Assembly (NCBI RefSeq): GCF_003667825.1
Contig: NZ_CP033043.1
Location: 3,784,001 to 3,848,000, forward strand
Length of the DNA: 64,000 nt
Reading direction: 5' to 3'
Origin: Metabacillus litoralis
GTDB taxonomy: Bacteria; Bacillota; Bacilli; Bacillales; Bacillaceae
Shown here piece after piece: positions 43,912-52,196 of this stretch (position 1 is the first letter of the stretch; every line of letters begins with the position of its first letter). The notes under the pieces were generated by a model. It searched no databases. It saw nothing but the letters and a program-made list of their open reading frames with translations, and was not told the origin of the DNA. The position numbers and the translations under genes were made by a program.

Positions 43912-44733
43912 TTACCCTTTCACCGATCCTGCTAATAGTCCTTTTACAAAATATTTCCCAAGTAATATATATACTAACAATGTTGGTAATGCGGCTAATA
44001 GTGCCCCTGCCATTTGGACGTTCCAGTGAACGATTTGGCTTCCTGATAGGTTTTGTAGGGCAACCATAACTGGCTGTTGATCAGAGGTTGTGATTGTTAC
44101 TGCGAATAGGAATTCGTTCCAGATGTTTGTGAATTGCCAGATTGCTACTACAACAAAGCTTGTGATGGAAAGTGGAATCATGATGTGGCGGAAAATTCCT
44201 AGGAAACCCGCTCCATCTATTTTTGCTGATTCGATCATTTCTTCCGGGATGTTCGCGTAGAAGTTACGGAACATGAGTGTTGTGATTGGTAATCCGTAAA
44301 CAACGTGAACGAAAATTAAACCGATGATTGAGTTATATAGTCCTACTTCACGTAAGAACTGAATTAATGGGATTAAGATACTTTGGTATGGAATAAACAT
44401 TCCGAATAAGATTACTGTGAAAAGAACGTCTGCGCCTTTGAATTTCCATTTTGATAACACATAGCCGTTCATTGCTCCTAGTAAGGCAGATAGTAGTGTT
44501 GCCGGGATGACTAGGTAAAATGAGTTCATTAAGTTTGGTGCTAATTTTTCAAATGCCTCCGTGTAACCACTAAAGTCGAGTGAGCTTGGTAGCTGCCACA
44601 TGGTTGCGAGCGTTACTTCGTCAAATGGTTTTAAGCTTGTAATGAGCATTACGTAAACTGGCATGAGGAAGAAGAGACTCATGGCGATTAAGATGAGATA
44701 AACAATAGGTTTGCCGATTCGTTGTAGCACCAT
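43912..44733 (-). CDS. Carbohydrate ABC transporter permease (MalG type), 273 aa
   Basis: Six membrane helices and the EAA loop (EMIESAKIDGAGFLGIFRHI) mark a CUT1 permease. ATG 44733 overlaps the end of the upstream permease gene by a few bases; an in-frame GTG at 44745 directly abuts the AAAGG site and is less likely. It pairs with the MalF-type protein encoded just upstream. No ATPase gene is present in the operon. Confidence 0.9.
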   Translation of the reverse strand: MVLQRIGKPIVYLILIAMSLFFLMPVYVMLITSLKPFDEVTLATMWQLPSSLDFSGYTEAFEKLAPNLMNSFYLVIPATLLSALLGAMNGYVLSKWKFKGADVLFTVILFGMFIPYQSILIPLIQFLREVGLYNSIIGLIFVHVVYGLPITTLMFRNFYANIPEEMIESAKIDGAGFLGIFRHIMIPLSITSFVVVAIWQFTNIWNEFLFAVTITTSDQQPVMVALQNLSGSQIVHWNVQMAGALLAALPTLLVYILLGKYFVKGLLAGSVKG

Positions 44734-44734
44734 G

Positions 44735-45700
44735 TTACGCTTCACCCTTTCTGCTGTGGATTAAATATGGCACGATGAAAATGGCTACTGAAACTAGCAT
44801 GATAATTGCGATTGCTGCACCGTTTGCATAATAGTTGCCACGGAATGTTGTTTCAAACATATAAACACCAGGTACGTCTGTTACGAAGTTTGCACCAGGA
44901 CCTGTCATCGCGTAAATAAGATCGAAAATCTTTAATGAAATGTGAGCCATGATGATGATGACACTCACTGTGATTGGACGTAATAAAGGTAGAATAATTT
45001 TTCGATAGATTGTAAATTCAGATGCACCGTCCATACGTGCTGCTTCTCGTACTTCATCTGGAACACCGCGTAATCCTGCTAAATACATTGCAAGTGAGAA
45101 GCCAGTCATTTGCCAAACGGCTGCGATCACAACTGCGATTAGTGCTGCCGGAATCCCGAATTCAATTTTTCCCCATTGAAAGCCTGCGAGGATAGTTGTG
45201 TCTGTATACCATTTTGATTCTAAGCCGAGTTTGCTTAAAAATAAGTTCACACCTGTTGTTGGGTTTAATAGCCACTGCCAAACTACCCCTGTTACGACGA
45301 ACGAAAGCGCCATTGGGAAGAAAAACAGGTTACGGAATACGGGCTCTGCTTTAATTTTTTGATCAAGTAAAATCGCAAGACCCATACCGCTGATAATCAC
45401 AAAGCCAATGAATAGGATTGTGAAAAAGATTGTATTACGTAAATCCGCTTGGAAACGGAAGTCTTGGAATAAGTAGATATAGTTTTTCAAACCTGCGAAC
45501 GAAAAATCAGGAACTAGTGTGTTCCAATTACTTAAGGATACATAACCGGTCCAGCCGATAAAGCCATAAACAAAGACCAAAATAAGAATAAATGATGGCA
45601 GGATAAAGCCGATGGCCATAAGGTGATCACTTGTTAGCTTTTTCTTTTTCGGTAGGGAAGCAACGGTCTGGGCTGATTGTGATGTTTTGACTGTTTCCAT
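44735..45700 (-). CDS. Carbohydrate ABC transporter permease (MalF type), 321 aa
   Basis: ATG 45700 follows AAAGGAGGAG. The protein has a basic N-terminus (LPKKKKLTSDHL), six helices and an EAA loop (EVREAARMDGASEFTIYRKI). It forms the channel with the MalG-type partner. The gene lies 175 bp downstream of its binding protein, across two hairpins that probably set a lower level for the permeases. Confidence 0.92.
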   Translation of the reverse strand: METVKTSQSAQTVASLPKKKKLTSDHLMAIGFILPSFILILVFVYGFIGWTGYVSLSNWNTLVPDFSFAGLKNYIYLFQDFRFQADLRNTIFFTILFIGFVIISGMGLAILLDQKIKAEPVFRNLFFFPMALSFVVTGVVWQWLLNPTTGVNLFLSKLGLESKWYTDTTILAGFQWGKIEFGIPAALIAVVIAAVWQMTGFSLAMYLAGLRGVPDEVREAARMDGASEFTIYRKIILPLLRPITVSVIIIMAHISLKIFDLIYAMTGPGANFVTDVPGVYMFETTFRGNYYANGAAIAIIMLVSVAIFIVPYLIHSRKGEA

Positions 45701-45718
45701 CTAAGTTCTCCTCCTTTA

Positions 45719-45752
45719 TGAGAGGTCAGGGAATCGATTCCTGGCCTCTTTT
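45719..45752. other. Intercistronic hairpin in the second ABC operon
   Basis: AGAGGTCAGGGAAT pairs with ATTCCTGGCCTCT with one bulge. It lies just upstream of the permease ribosome site; a T-run exists only on the plus side, so in this operon it probably acts in mRNA processing or stability. Confidence 0.65.
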
Positions 45753-45837
45753 AGAAAAACTTGGCTTGTCGCCCGCAATGGCGAAAGCCTTAGTTTTTCT
45801 TATACTATCCTCCATAAAGTATGAGCTATTGATAGTA

Positions 45838-45872
45838 TAAAAAAGGGGAAGAGACTGTGCTCATCCCCTTGG
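45838..45872 (-). terminator. Partial terminator after the binding-protein gene
   Basis: On the minus strand AAGGGGA pairs with TCCCCTT, with inner GAG/CTC pairing, and runs into TTTT. Read-through would supply the permeases. Confidence 0.7.
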
Positions 45873-45875
45873 TGA

Positions 45876-47174
45876 TTACTTAAGCTCTGCTTGAGCAGCT
45901 ACTAAGGAATCTGTGAATTGACCTACATCTTGTTGTGTAACGAAGATGTTCACATTTTGGTTTACTTTTGTTAAGAAGCCTTCAGCAGCAGCTGAACCGT
46001 GCGCTAAGCTTGGTGCTAGACTAGCCGTTTTGAAGTCTTCGATTGTGTCTTTTCCGTATTGGTCATATTTTTCAACGTCTGAATCAACACGTGCCGGAAT
46101 CGATCCTTTTAGTGGGTTGAATGCATCTTGACCTTCAACTGATGCTAATACGCTTAAGAATTGTTTTACACCTTCTGGATTTTCAACACCTGTTGGTAAA
46201 CCGAATGTATCTGTAATAACCATGAATTGACCGTCAGTACCTGGAGTAGCTACATAGCCAAAGTCTTCGTTAACAGCTAGGTTTAAGTCATTTACAAGAT
46301 ACCCTTTTGCCCAGTCACCCATCACATTCATCGCTGCTTCGCCGTTTGCAACTAATTGTGTTGCATCTTGCCAGTTACGAGATGCGTGGTCTTCGTTGAT
46401 GTAAGTAAGCATTTTTTTGAATGTTTCTGCTGCTTCTACTACTTTTGGATCGTCAAATGATAATTCGCCAGTCCAAAGCTTGCCGTAGTCTTCAGCACCT
46501 AATGTACCTAAAAGAACTGTTTCATAAAGATGTGTTGCAGTCCAAGGCTCTTTGTCTCCAAGAGCTAATGGTGTGATGCCTTTTGCTTTTAATGCATCTG
46601 CTACTTCAAAAAACTCATCAAATGTTGTTGGTGCTTCTAAGCCATTTTCTTCAAATACCTTTTTGTTGAACCATAGAACGTTACCGCGGTGAATGTTCAC
46701 TGGTACAGAGTAGATGTTGCCATCTTTACTTACCATGTCAATTAAGTCTTGTGGAAATTTATCGTTTAAGCCTTCTGCTTCAAAAAAATCGTTAAGTGGT
46801 TCCATTTTCCCTGCTGCTACCCAGCCTTCGTTAAGCTCGGCACCACCGTGAACCTGGAATGTTGCCGGAGGATCGTCACCTTGCATACGGCTCGCAAGTA
46901 CAGCCTTCGCGTTTGTTCCTGCTCCACCAGCTACTGCTGCGTTTTCAATTGGAATATCTGGATGCTTTTCCTCAAATAATGCAATAAGAGCCTTTAATCC
47001 ATCTTCTTCACCAGCACCAGTCCACCAGCTGAAAATATCTAATGGAGCTGCTTTATCGCCGCCGCCCTCACTGCTGCTGCCTTCTGATGCTTCTTCTGTG
47101 CTTGAGCCTGAGCTACAAGCTGAAACAATCAATGTAAAGACTAAAAATAGTGATAATAGGAAAGTCTTTTTCAT
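45876..47174 (-). CDS. Sugar-binding lipoprotein of the second ABC importer, 432 aa
   Basis: ATG 47174 follows AGGGGGATG; a longer frame to 47264 lacks a ribosome site and contains the promoter region. The lipoprotein signal ends VFTLIVSACSSG. The body is a family 1 solute-binding protein (PLDIFSWWTGAGEEDGLKAL, VNIHRGNVLWFNKKVFEENG), resembling glucose/mannose- or oligosaccharide-binding members. Two cre-like sites lie upstream. The gene is next to a sensor kinase/response regulator system that presumably induces it. Confidence 0.93.
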   Translation of the reverse strand: MKKTFLLSLFLVFTLIVSACSSGSSTEEASEGSSSEGGGDKAAPLDIFSWWTGAGEEDGLKALIALFEEKHPDIPIENAAVAGGAGTNAKAVLASRMQGDDPPATFQVHGGAELNEGWVAAGKMEPLNDFFEAEGLNDKFPQDLIDMVSKDGNIYSVPVNIHRGNVLWFNKKVFEENGLEAPTTFDEFFEVADALKAKGITPLALGDKEPWTATHLYETVLLGTLGAEDYGKLWTGELSFDDPKVVEAAETFKKMLTYINEDHASRNWQDATQLVANGEAAMNVMGDWAKGYLVNDLNLAVNEDFGYVATPGTDGQFMVITDTFGLPTGVENPEGVKQFLSVLASVEGQDAFNPLKGSIPARVDSDVEKYDQYGKDTIEDFKTASLAPSLAHGSAAAEGFLTKVNQNVNIFVTQQDVGQFTDSLVAAQAELK

Positions 47175-47198
47175 CTTACATCCCCCTTGTATATATGT

Positions 47199-47213
47199 TT
47201 GTAATCGCTTACG
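47199..47213. promoter_or_regulatory. cre-like site upstream of the second sugar-binding protein
   Basis: TTGTAATCGCTTACG fits the CcpA consensus with one mismatch at the last base. Confidence 0.6.
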
Positions 47214-47232
47214 AGTTTTATTATAAAGGGAA

Positions 47233-47247
47233 ATGGAAGCGTTTTTA
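47233..47247. promoter_or_regulatory. Second cre-like site
   Basis: ATGGAAGCGTTTTTA fits the CcpA consensus with one mismatch, 34 bp from the first. Confidence 0.5.
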
Positions 47248-47283
47248 TTAGTTAATTTCTTCACTATTTTATTTATTTCTGCA

Positions 47284-48750
47284 TTATTTTGTGGTCGACC
47301 TGAACTGTTTAGGTGATAAATTTGTCACCTTTTTAAAGACTCGGCTGTAATAATTTGGATCTTTGTACCCAACTTCATAGGCGATTTCTTTTAAACTTAG
47401 GTTCGTTTGGAGGAGAAGCTCCTGAGATTTTTCAATTCGATAGTCGGTCACATAGTCGATGAATGTTGTCTTTGTTTGTTCTTTGAACATTTTGGTAAAG
47501 TACGTTGGTGTTAGCTCAACGTATGCCGCAACATCTTCAAGGCTGAATGATTCTTTGTAATGGTCGTGAATATAGGCCTTTGCTTTAGAAATAGCATCGT
47601 TGCCCTCACCTTGGAGAATGATTTTTTCTCCAAATTGGCGGAGGAGATGGATAAAATCATCTTTTGTATTTGCTTGAAGAATGGGAAGATCGCGAAGGTT
47701 TATACCTTCCGCTTCAATTGCTTGCTTGATTTTGATTGCCCATTCTCGAATGTGTTGCGTGACTTTTTCATTTTGGTCAAATTGTTTCGTTAAATGGTCA
47801 TAGTATAGATGGAAGTAATCGGTTGCTTGGTCGACTCTTCCGGCTGTGATTTCGTTTTGTATGGATTTTTCTAGTTTTTTAGCCGTGCTATCTTCTTTTT
47901 CGTTAAGTAACGGAAATCCATAGGATACACTTGTTTCCTTTGTTAGCTGGGTGGAAGCTAGCAAGGCCTGTTGGTATGAGATTGATAGCTTGTCTAAATC
48001 GGCAAAAGGTGATCCGATACCGATGTTTGTATCGGATGGAAGCTCATGGCTTAGAGCTCGAGCTAGGTTAAGCGCGTCTGCTTTTAGGTGATGCGCTGAT
48101 TTTTTTTCTGAAAGGAAAAGGACAGTTTGCTTGTCTCCTTGTGCTTTTGTTATATGTGGTAGATCGGTTTTGTGTTTAAGTGTGTTTGATAGTGTTGTCA
48201 TATCACAGCCTGTGATGACTTGGAAGAAGCCCATTTGTGCGTTTGGATAGAGACTTCGGTACATTTGCTCGGTGTCGGCTGTGATTTCGTTTTGTGTGAT
48301 CGCAGTGATGAGCTGTTGCTTGACCAGCTTTTCTGTTTCGTTTAGTTGTTGCTTTGTTTGTTCTTCTATTTGTCTGGCTTCTTTGATTTCTTTTTCAACT
48401 CTGAGTAAGGATTCGAGTGTTTCTTGTTTGTTGCTCGGTTTGAGGATATATTCCTTAACTCCCTGCTTCATTGCTTCTTTTGCATACTCAAAGGAATTAT
48501 ATGCTGACACCATAATGAACTTCGTTTGCGGCAGCTCGGCGAGAATTTGTCTGATCGCTTCGAGACCGTCGATGCCGGGCATGTGGATGTCCATGAACAT
48601 GATGTCCGGCTTGTGAAGCCTTGCTTGTTCGATTGCGATCCGACCATTTGCCGCTTCGCCGACAACCTCCATATGTGTGAGGCTCTCGGTAATAAACTTT
48701 TTCATCGCTTTGCGTTCAATCAATTCGTCGTCTACTATGATGATTTTCAT
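47284..48750 (-). CDS. AraC-type response regulator (YesN-like), 488 aa
   Basis: ATG 48750 follows AAAGGAGG. A receiver domain (MKIIIVDDELIERKAM; phosphoacceptor D54 in MFMDIHMPG) is joined by a long helical linker to a C-terminal pair of AraC helix-turn-helix motifs (SLEDVAAYVELTPTYFTKMF and SLKEIAYEVGYKDPNYYSRV). The kinase is the next gene upstream. It probably activates the adjacent sugar operon, whose gene starts 110 bp from this stop. A run of dispersed repeats separates kinase and regulator genes, and a frame through them can mislead start calls. Confidence 0.93.
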   Translation of the reverse strand: MKIIIVDDELIERKAMKKFITESLTHMEVVGEAANGRIAIEQARLHKPDIMFMDIHMPGIDGLEAIRQILAELPQTKFIMVSAYNSFEYAKEAMKQGVKEYILKPSNKQETLESLLRVEKEIKEARQIEEQTKQQLNETEKLVKQQLITAITQNEITADTEQMYRSLYPNAQMGFFQVITGCDMTTLSNTLKHKTDLPHITKAQGDKQTVLFLSEKKSAHHLKADALNLARALSHELPSDTNIGIGSPFADLDKLSISYQQALLASTQLTKETSVSYGFPLLNEKEDSTAKKLEKSIQNEITAGRVDQATDYFHLYYDHLTKQFDQNEKVTQHIREWAIKIKQAIEAEGINLRDLPILQANTKDDFIHLLRQFGEKIILQGEGNDAISKAKAYIHDHYKESFSLEDVAAYVELTPTYFTKMFKEQTKTTFIDYVTDYRIEKSQELLLQTNLSLKEIAYEVGYKDPNYYSRVFKKVTNLSPKQFRSTTK

Positions 48751-48787
48751 GGGTTTGCCTCCTTTTTTGGCATTTTTGTGTGGGGGA

Positions 48788-48893
48788 GGTGTGTTCGACA
48801 AATTGTGGGGCGTGCCTGTCACTCCTCGAGTTTTTGCCGACAAAATTCGGGTGGTGACAGGCACCAGTTCCTTCAGGCACCAGTTTCTGCACC
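48788..48893. repeat. Inverted pair of dispersed GTGACAGGCACC elements
   Basis: GTGCCTGTCAC near 48809 and GTGACAGGCACC near 48855 are inverted copies of the dispersed element, each with its CGACAAANT(T)CGGG-like flank, and a partial CAGGCACC copy lies at about 48874. The pair could form a long stem in the kinase-regulator mRNA. Confidence 0.85.
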
Positions 48894-50318
48894 TCATCCC
48901 CGCGGCAGTCTCATCCGAATTGTCGTCCCTCTGTTGATCTCTGAATCTATTTCTAAAATATCTTGTTGCTTGTAGACTAGCTCGAGTCTTTTGATGACGT
49001 TTTGGAGGCCGATTCCGGTGGAGTGGCCACTGTGTTGTTCATGGAGGTCGATTTGGTCGCGGGAGAAGATGCGTTTCTTAGTTTCTTCGTCCATGCCTTT
49101 GCCGTTGTCCTCCACTTCGACGATGACTTGGTCATCTTCACAATAAATGTTCAAGCTGATCATTCCGCCCTCTTCCAGCTTTTCGACTCCGTGTATGAAG
49201 GAGTTTTCGACTAATGGCTGGAGGGTGAGGGCTGGGATTTTGGTGTCAAGACAGCCTTCATCGATGTTTGTTTTAAATGTAATGCGTTCGGCAAATCTTG
49301 TTTTTTGGATATAGAAATACTCTCTTACCACGTTCACTTCTTCTTTTAATGTGACTGATTTATTAATATCACCAAGGCTTGATCGCAACAATGTTGAAAC
49401 GGATTGAATGAGCCTTGATGTAACGTTGGCATCTTCTAAATACGCCATTCTTGAGATTGTATTTAATGTATTAAACAGAAAGTGTGGGTTAATCTGATTT
49501 TGTAAGTGCTTGAGTTCCAGTTCTTTGAGGAGCTGATCAAGCTCGGATTTTTCCTTTATTTCTTCTATTAATTGTTTAATATTTTCTCGCATGTGTTCGA
49601 ACGAGTCACTTAATACCTTTACTTCATCATTTGTTTTCACCTTAATTGGCGGACCTTCGAAGTTTCCTTCTGATACTTCTTTTGCCGCTTTAGATAATCT
49701 TCGCAATGGATGAGTCAGACCTCTTGAGAACAAGACTGCGGTTAATAACGCTAACAGTAGGGTTGAGCTGAAAAGATTAATCGTGAACCATTTAAAAGCA
49801 TGCTGCCGCTCTTCCATTTCTTGATAAAACATTTGGTATTCAGCTAGCTCAAAATTGATTAGCTGTAGAGTGGATTCCAAAATATAAGAAGATATATTCC
49901 GAACTTCCTTCGCATGTGTTGTGTATTGATCTAAATTATCGTACTGAACAGCTGCAATGGTGATGTCACTTTCAAATAGAAGATTTCGAACCATTCTTTG
50001 GTATTTATCAAGCTCTTCTCTATTAATTCCGGTAATTGCATCTTCTTGGAGCTTTTCATTATTTTCTTTGAGGCGCTTCTTTAGATCTCTATACTCCTCT
50101 AAATACACATTGTCTTTTTCCACAACATAAGCATTAATTTTTTCATAAACCTGCGATGATTGCTGAGAGATTTCATTAAATAGTAGAAACCTCTCAAAGC
50201 TAGCATGGTACTCTGAGACCATTTGTGAACTGCTGAAATAAATAGAATATGAAACAACATTAAATAGTAGTACAAAAGCTAAAAAATAAACTAATAATTT
50301 GTTGCGAATGCTTGTCAT
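48894..50318 (-). CDS. Sensor histidine kinase (YesM-like, HAMP), 474 aa
   Basis: One membrane helix at about residues 8-30, an outside sensor region of ~145 residues, a second helix at about 178-198, a HAMP linker, then a His_kinase domain with NPHFLFNTL (phosphorylated H279) and an ATP-binding domain with N372 (LVENSFIHG) and DNGKGMD near 404. ATG 50318 overlaps the upstream stop by four bases (ATGA). The upstream gene encodes a sugar-binding protein that probably presents ligand to this kinase, giving a three-part sensor. Confidence 0.94.
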   Translation of the reverse strand: MTSIRNKLLVYFLAFVLLFNVVSYSIYFSSSQMVSEYHASFERFLLFNEISQQSSQVYEKINAYVVEKDNVYLEEYRDLKKRLKENNEKLQEDAITGINREELDKYQRMVRNLLFESDITIAAVQYDNLDQYTTHAKEVRNISSYILESTLQLINFELAEYQMFYQEMEERQHAFKWFTINLFSSTLLLALLTAVLFSRGLTHPLRRLSKAAKEVSEGNFEGPPIKVKTNDEVKVLSDSFEHMRENIKQLIEEIKEKSELDQLLKELELKHLQNQINPHFLFNTLNTISRMAYLEDANVTSRLIQSVSTLLRSSLGDINKSVTLKEEVNVVREYFYIQKTRFAERITFKTNIDEGCLDTKIPALTLQPLVENSFIHGVEKLEEGGMISLNIYCEDDQVIVEVEDNGKGMDEETKKRIFSRDQIDLHEQHSGHSTGIGLQNVIKRLELVYKQQDILEIDSEINRGTTIRMRLPRG

Positions 50319-51319
50319 GGCTTACTTCCTCCATTCATAGAGGATGGTGAGATTGGCAGGTCTTCTTTATAAATTACCTTTGTATCTGTATGCTGAAGTG
50401 GATCCATTTTTTCACCCTTGTTTAGTTGAATCATTTTTTCAACTGCTTCATAGCCCATTTGATAAGGAAATTGAACGACAGTTGCTTCAATTGTTCCTTC
50501 TTCAATATAATCAAGGGTTTCTTGCAAAATATCAAAGCCGATAATGTACAGATCCTCTTCTGCCTTCACCCTTTTCACAACCTTGGCAATGCCGATTCCA
50601 TCGAGCGCACTTGTGCCGTAAAATGCTGTTGTTTTAGGATGCTGCTGCAAAATGCGGTGGGCAGCCTCCTGCGCGCCAATTTCCGTGATGTTGGACTCCT
50701 CTATAGCAACGATCTCAATTCGCTTTTCTGTTGCAACGGCATCCTTAAAGCCTTGAACGCGTAGCTTTTGATGAGGTGCTTCAAGGCGACCTGTAACGAT
50801 TGCGACCTTTTGCTCACCCTTTGTATCGTTGAGCAGCGCTTTACCTGCAAGAAAACCAGAATAGTAGTTATCTGTGCCCACATACACAGCCCGGCCGCTT
50901 TCAGGTGCATCTGTATCGATTGTTACAACAGGGATTAGTTTTTCTCTCGACTTTGTGACAAGCTTATCAAACTCCGGCTCAGCCACCCCCTGCGTGATCA
51001 CTCCATCAACTAGGCCTGCGATGGCCATATCAATCGTTTTTAAATACTCATCATTATTTGCCTGCTTTGGTCCTAAATACTCAAGGTACACATTGTGGAA
51101 TTTGGCGGCATCTCTTGCGCCTTGTTCGACGAGACGCCAGTAATCATTATCGAGCTCCTCCGGAATCAGGACAAAATGATAGTCGTAAGTTTGTTCGGCA
51201 TTAGGCTTAGCTTCTTCGTTAAAGTGAAATGTTTCTTTTCCATAATATAATGTAAGAAAACCAGTTAGTAAGAATACGAGAAAAGTAATGATGTATAGAA
51301 AACGTCGGAAGTATAACAT
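50315..51319 (-). CDS. Membrane-tethered sugar-sensing substrate-binding protein, 334 aa
   Basis: ATG 51319 follows AAAGGTGG. An uncleaved or slowly cleaved N-terminal helix (FLYIITFLVFLLTGFLTLYY) anchors a type 1 periplasmic-binding domain (YDYHFVLIPEELDNDYWRLV, IPVVTIDTDAPES, YIIGFDILQETLDY) of the ribose/galactose group. No lipobox is seen. It sits in the operon with the kinase and regulator and not with permeases, so it is more likely a ligand sensor than a transporter part. A cre-like site lies directly upstream. Confidence 0.9.
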   Translation of the reverse strand: MLYFRRFLYIITFLVFLLTGFLTLYYGKETFHFNEEAKPNAEQTYDYHFVLIPEELDNDYWRLVEQGARDAAKFHNVYLEYLGPKQANNDEYLKTIDMAIAGLVDGVITQGVAEPEFDKLVTKSREKLIPVVTIDTDAPESGRAVYVGTDNYYSGFLAGKALLNDTKGEQKVAIVTGRLEAPHQKLRVQGFKDAVATEKRIEIVAIEESNITEIGAQEAAHRILQQHPKTTAFYGTSALDGIGIAKVVKRVKAEEDLYIIGFDILQETLDYIEEGTIEATVVQFPYQMGYEAVEKMIQLNKGEKMDPLQHTDTKVIYKEDLPISPSSMNGGSKP

Positions 51320-51337
51320 GTTGTGACCACCTTTTAA

Positions 51338-51352
51338 TGGTAAGCGTTTTCT
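51338..51352. promoter_or_regulatory. cre-like site before the sugar-sensor operon
   Basis: TGGTAAGCGTTTTCT fits the CcpA consensus with one mismatch and lies 20 bp upstream of the sensor gene start. Confidence 0.6.
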
Positions 51353-51559
51353 CTTATTTTAGTTGATGTGGGGGGAGATTGGTAGGGGAGATTACGGGAG
51401 AGGGTTGAGTAATTTGGATTCTTGGAAATGTTTTTTGGTGATATTCTGATGGATTGTGTGGAATAATTCATGTATTTCATGGAAGTATGAGGTTTTGTTG
51501 CAATTTTTATTGCCGAGTTATTACTTTTTATCGGAAAATCCAGCTGCTAACGAGAATAT

Positions 51560-51685
51560 TTCCGGTTTATCCTCGCTAATAATGCATTTATCCGCGATTC
51601 TGGAGAGTTTATCTGCGATTTTGAGAATTTATCTGCGATTATTCTAGTTTTATCCACGATTATCGGGATTTATCTGCGATTAGAC
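51560..51685 (-). repeat. Phased array C: six TTTATC cores at 20-21 bp
   Basis: TTTATCCGCGATT and variants (TTTATCTGCGATT, TTTATCCACGATT, TTTATCCTCGC) start at 51566, 51587, 51608, 51628, 51649 and 51669, intervals 21, 21, 20, 21 and 20. A GTGACAGGCACC element follows at 51709. Confidence 0.92.
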
Positions 51686-51687
51686 AA

Positions 51688-51720
51688 ATTTCAACAAAAT
51701 CCAAGAAGTGACAGGCACCA
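51688..51720. repeat. Dispersed GTGACAGGCACC element
   Basis: TTTCAACAAAATCCAAGAAG followed by TGACAGGCACC, same orientation as the copies near 5340 and 48855. Confidence 0.85.
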
Positions 51721-51730
51721 CTTCCAAATA

Positions 51731-51765
51731 CAAAAACGAGCACCCCCAAAGGTGCTCGTTCTTTT
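51731..51765 (-). terminator. Terminator of the 47-residue gene
   Basis: AACGAGCACC pairs with GGTGCTCGTT across CCCAAA. T/A runs are present on both sides, so it can end the minus-strand gene stopping at 51765. Confidence 0.85.
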
Positions 51766-51908
51766 TATGATGCATATACTTTTCTTATTTGAGAAATTAA
51801 GTCTTCTATCATTTCATTAGTTGTAATATCTACTTTTGCTTCGCCTTTGTCGTAGGCGCTTAATAGAATTTGTAACAGCTCTTCTTGTTTCAGCTGATTA
51901 TCCTTCAT
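51765..51908 (-). CDS. Small hypothetical protein, 47 aa
   Basis: The frame runs from ATG 51908 to TAA at 51765. The product MKDNQLKQEELLQILLSAYD with NEMIEDLISQIRKVYAS is acidic and helical, without membrane segments. An AAAGGA site is 12 bases upstream, a little far. Its start overlaps the end of another open frame (51898-52086) as ATGAAGGATAA, the kind of overlap used for coupled translation. A good terminator follows. Family not recognised. Confidence 0.6.
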   Translation of the reverse strand: MKDNQLKQEELLQILLSAYDKGEAKVDITTNEMIEDLISQIRKVYAS

Positions 51909-52086
51909 TTTGTATAAGTTTCCTTTCTTTTTTTACAAATTCAGACAATACCAAGTCATTATACTTTGATTCTGTGGTGCTGACAAGATGTAATTTTTTT
52001 GGTTTGCCCGGAACAAATAAAAATTTCGAAAGCTGCTTATCTTTTATGTCCCCGCTTCTTTCTTGTACTAAACCTTTTTGATCGAT
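51898..52086 (-). pseudogene. Possible remnant of a gene overlapping the 47-residue gene
   Basis: A 62-codon open frame without ATG, GTG or TTG in its first part reads DQKGLVQERSGDIKDKQLSK and continues FLFVPGKPKKLHLVSTTES. Its stop lies inside the start of the next gene. It looks protein-like and lacks an initiation site, so it may have lost its 5' end. The evidence is weak. Confidence 0.3.
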
Positions 52087-52196
52087 TCAATATGCGTTAT
52101 AATAGAAGAATTAGGTTTATTTCAATCATTTATCTGTTTAATGTAGTGCAGCTGTGCTTGGGCGCAGTTCTGCTTTAAATGAAAGGAGTCCTCTCT

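Noticed and set aside
51836..52081. Plus-strand frame of 81 codons
   Set aside because: It is antisense to a better supported minus-strand gene and has no ribosome site.
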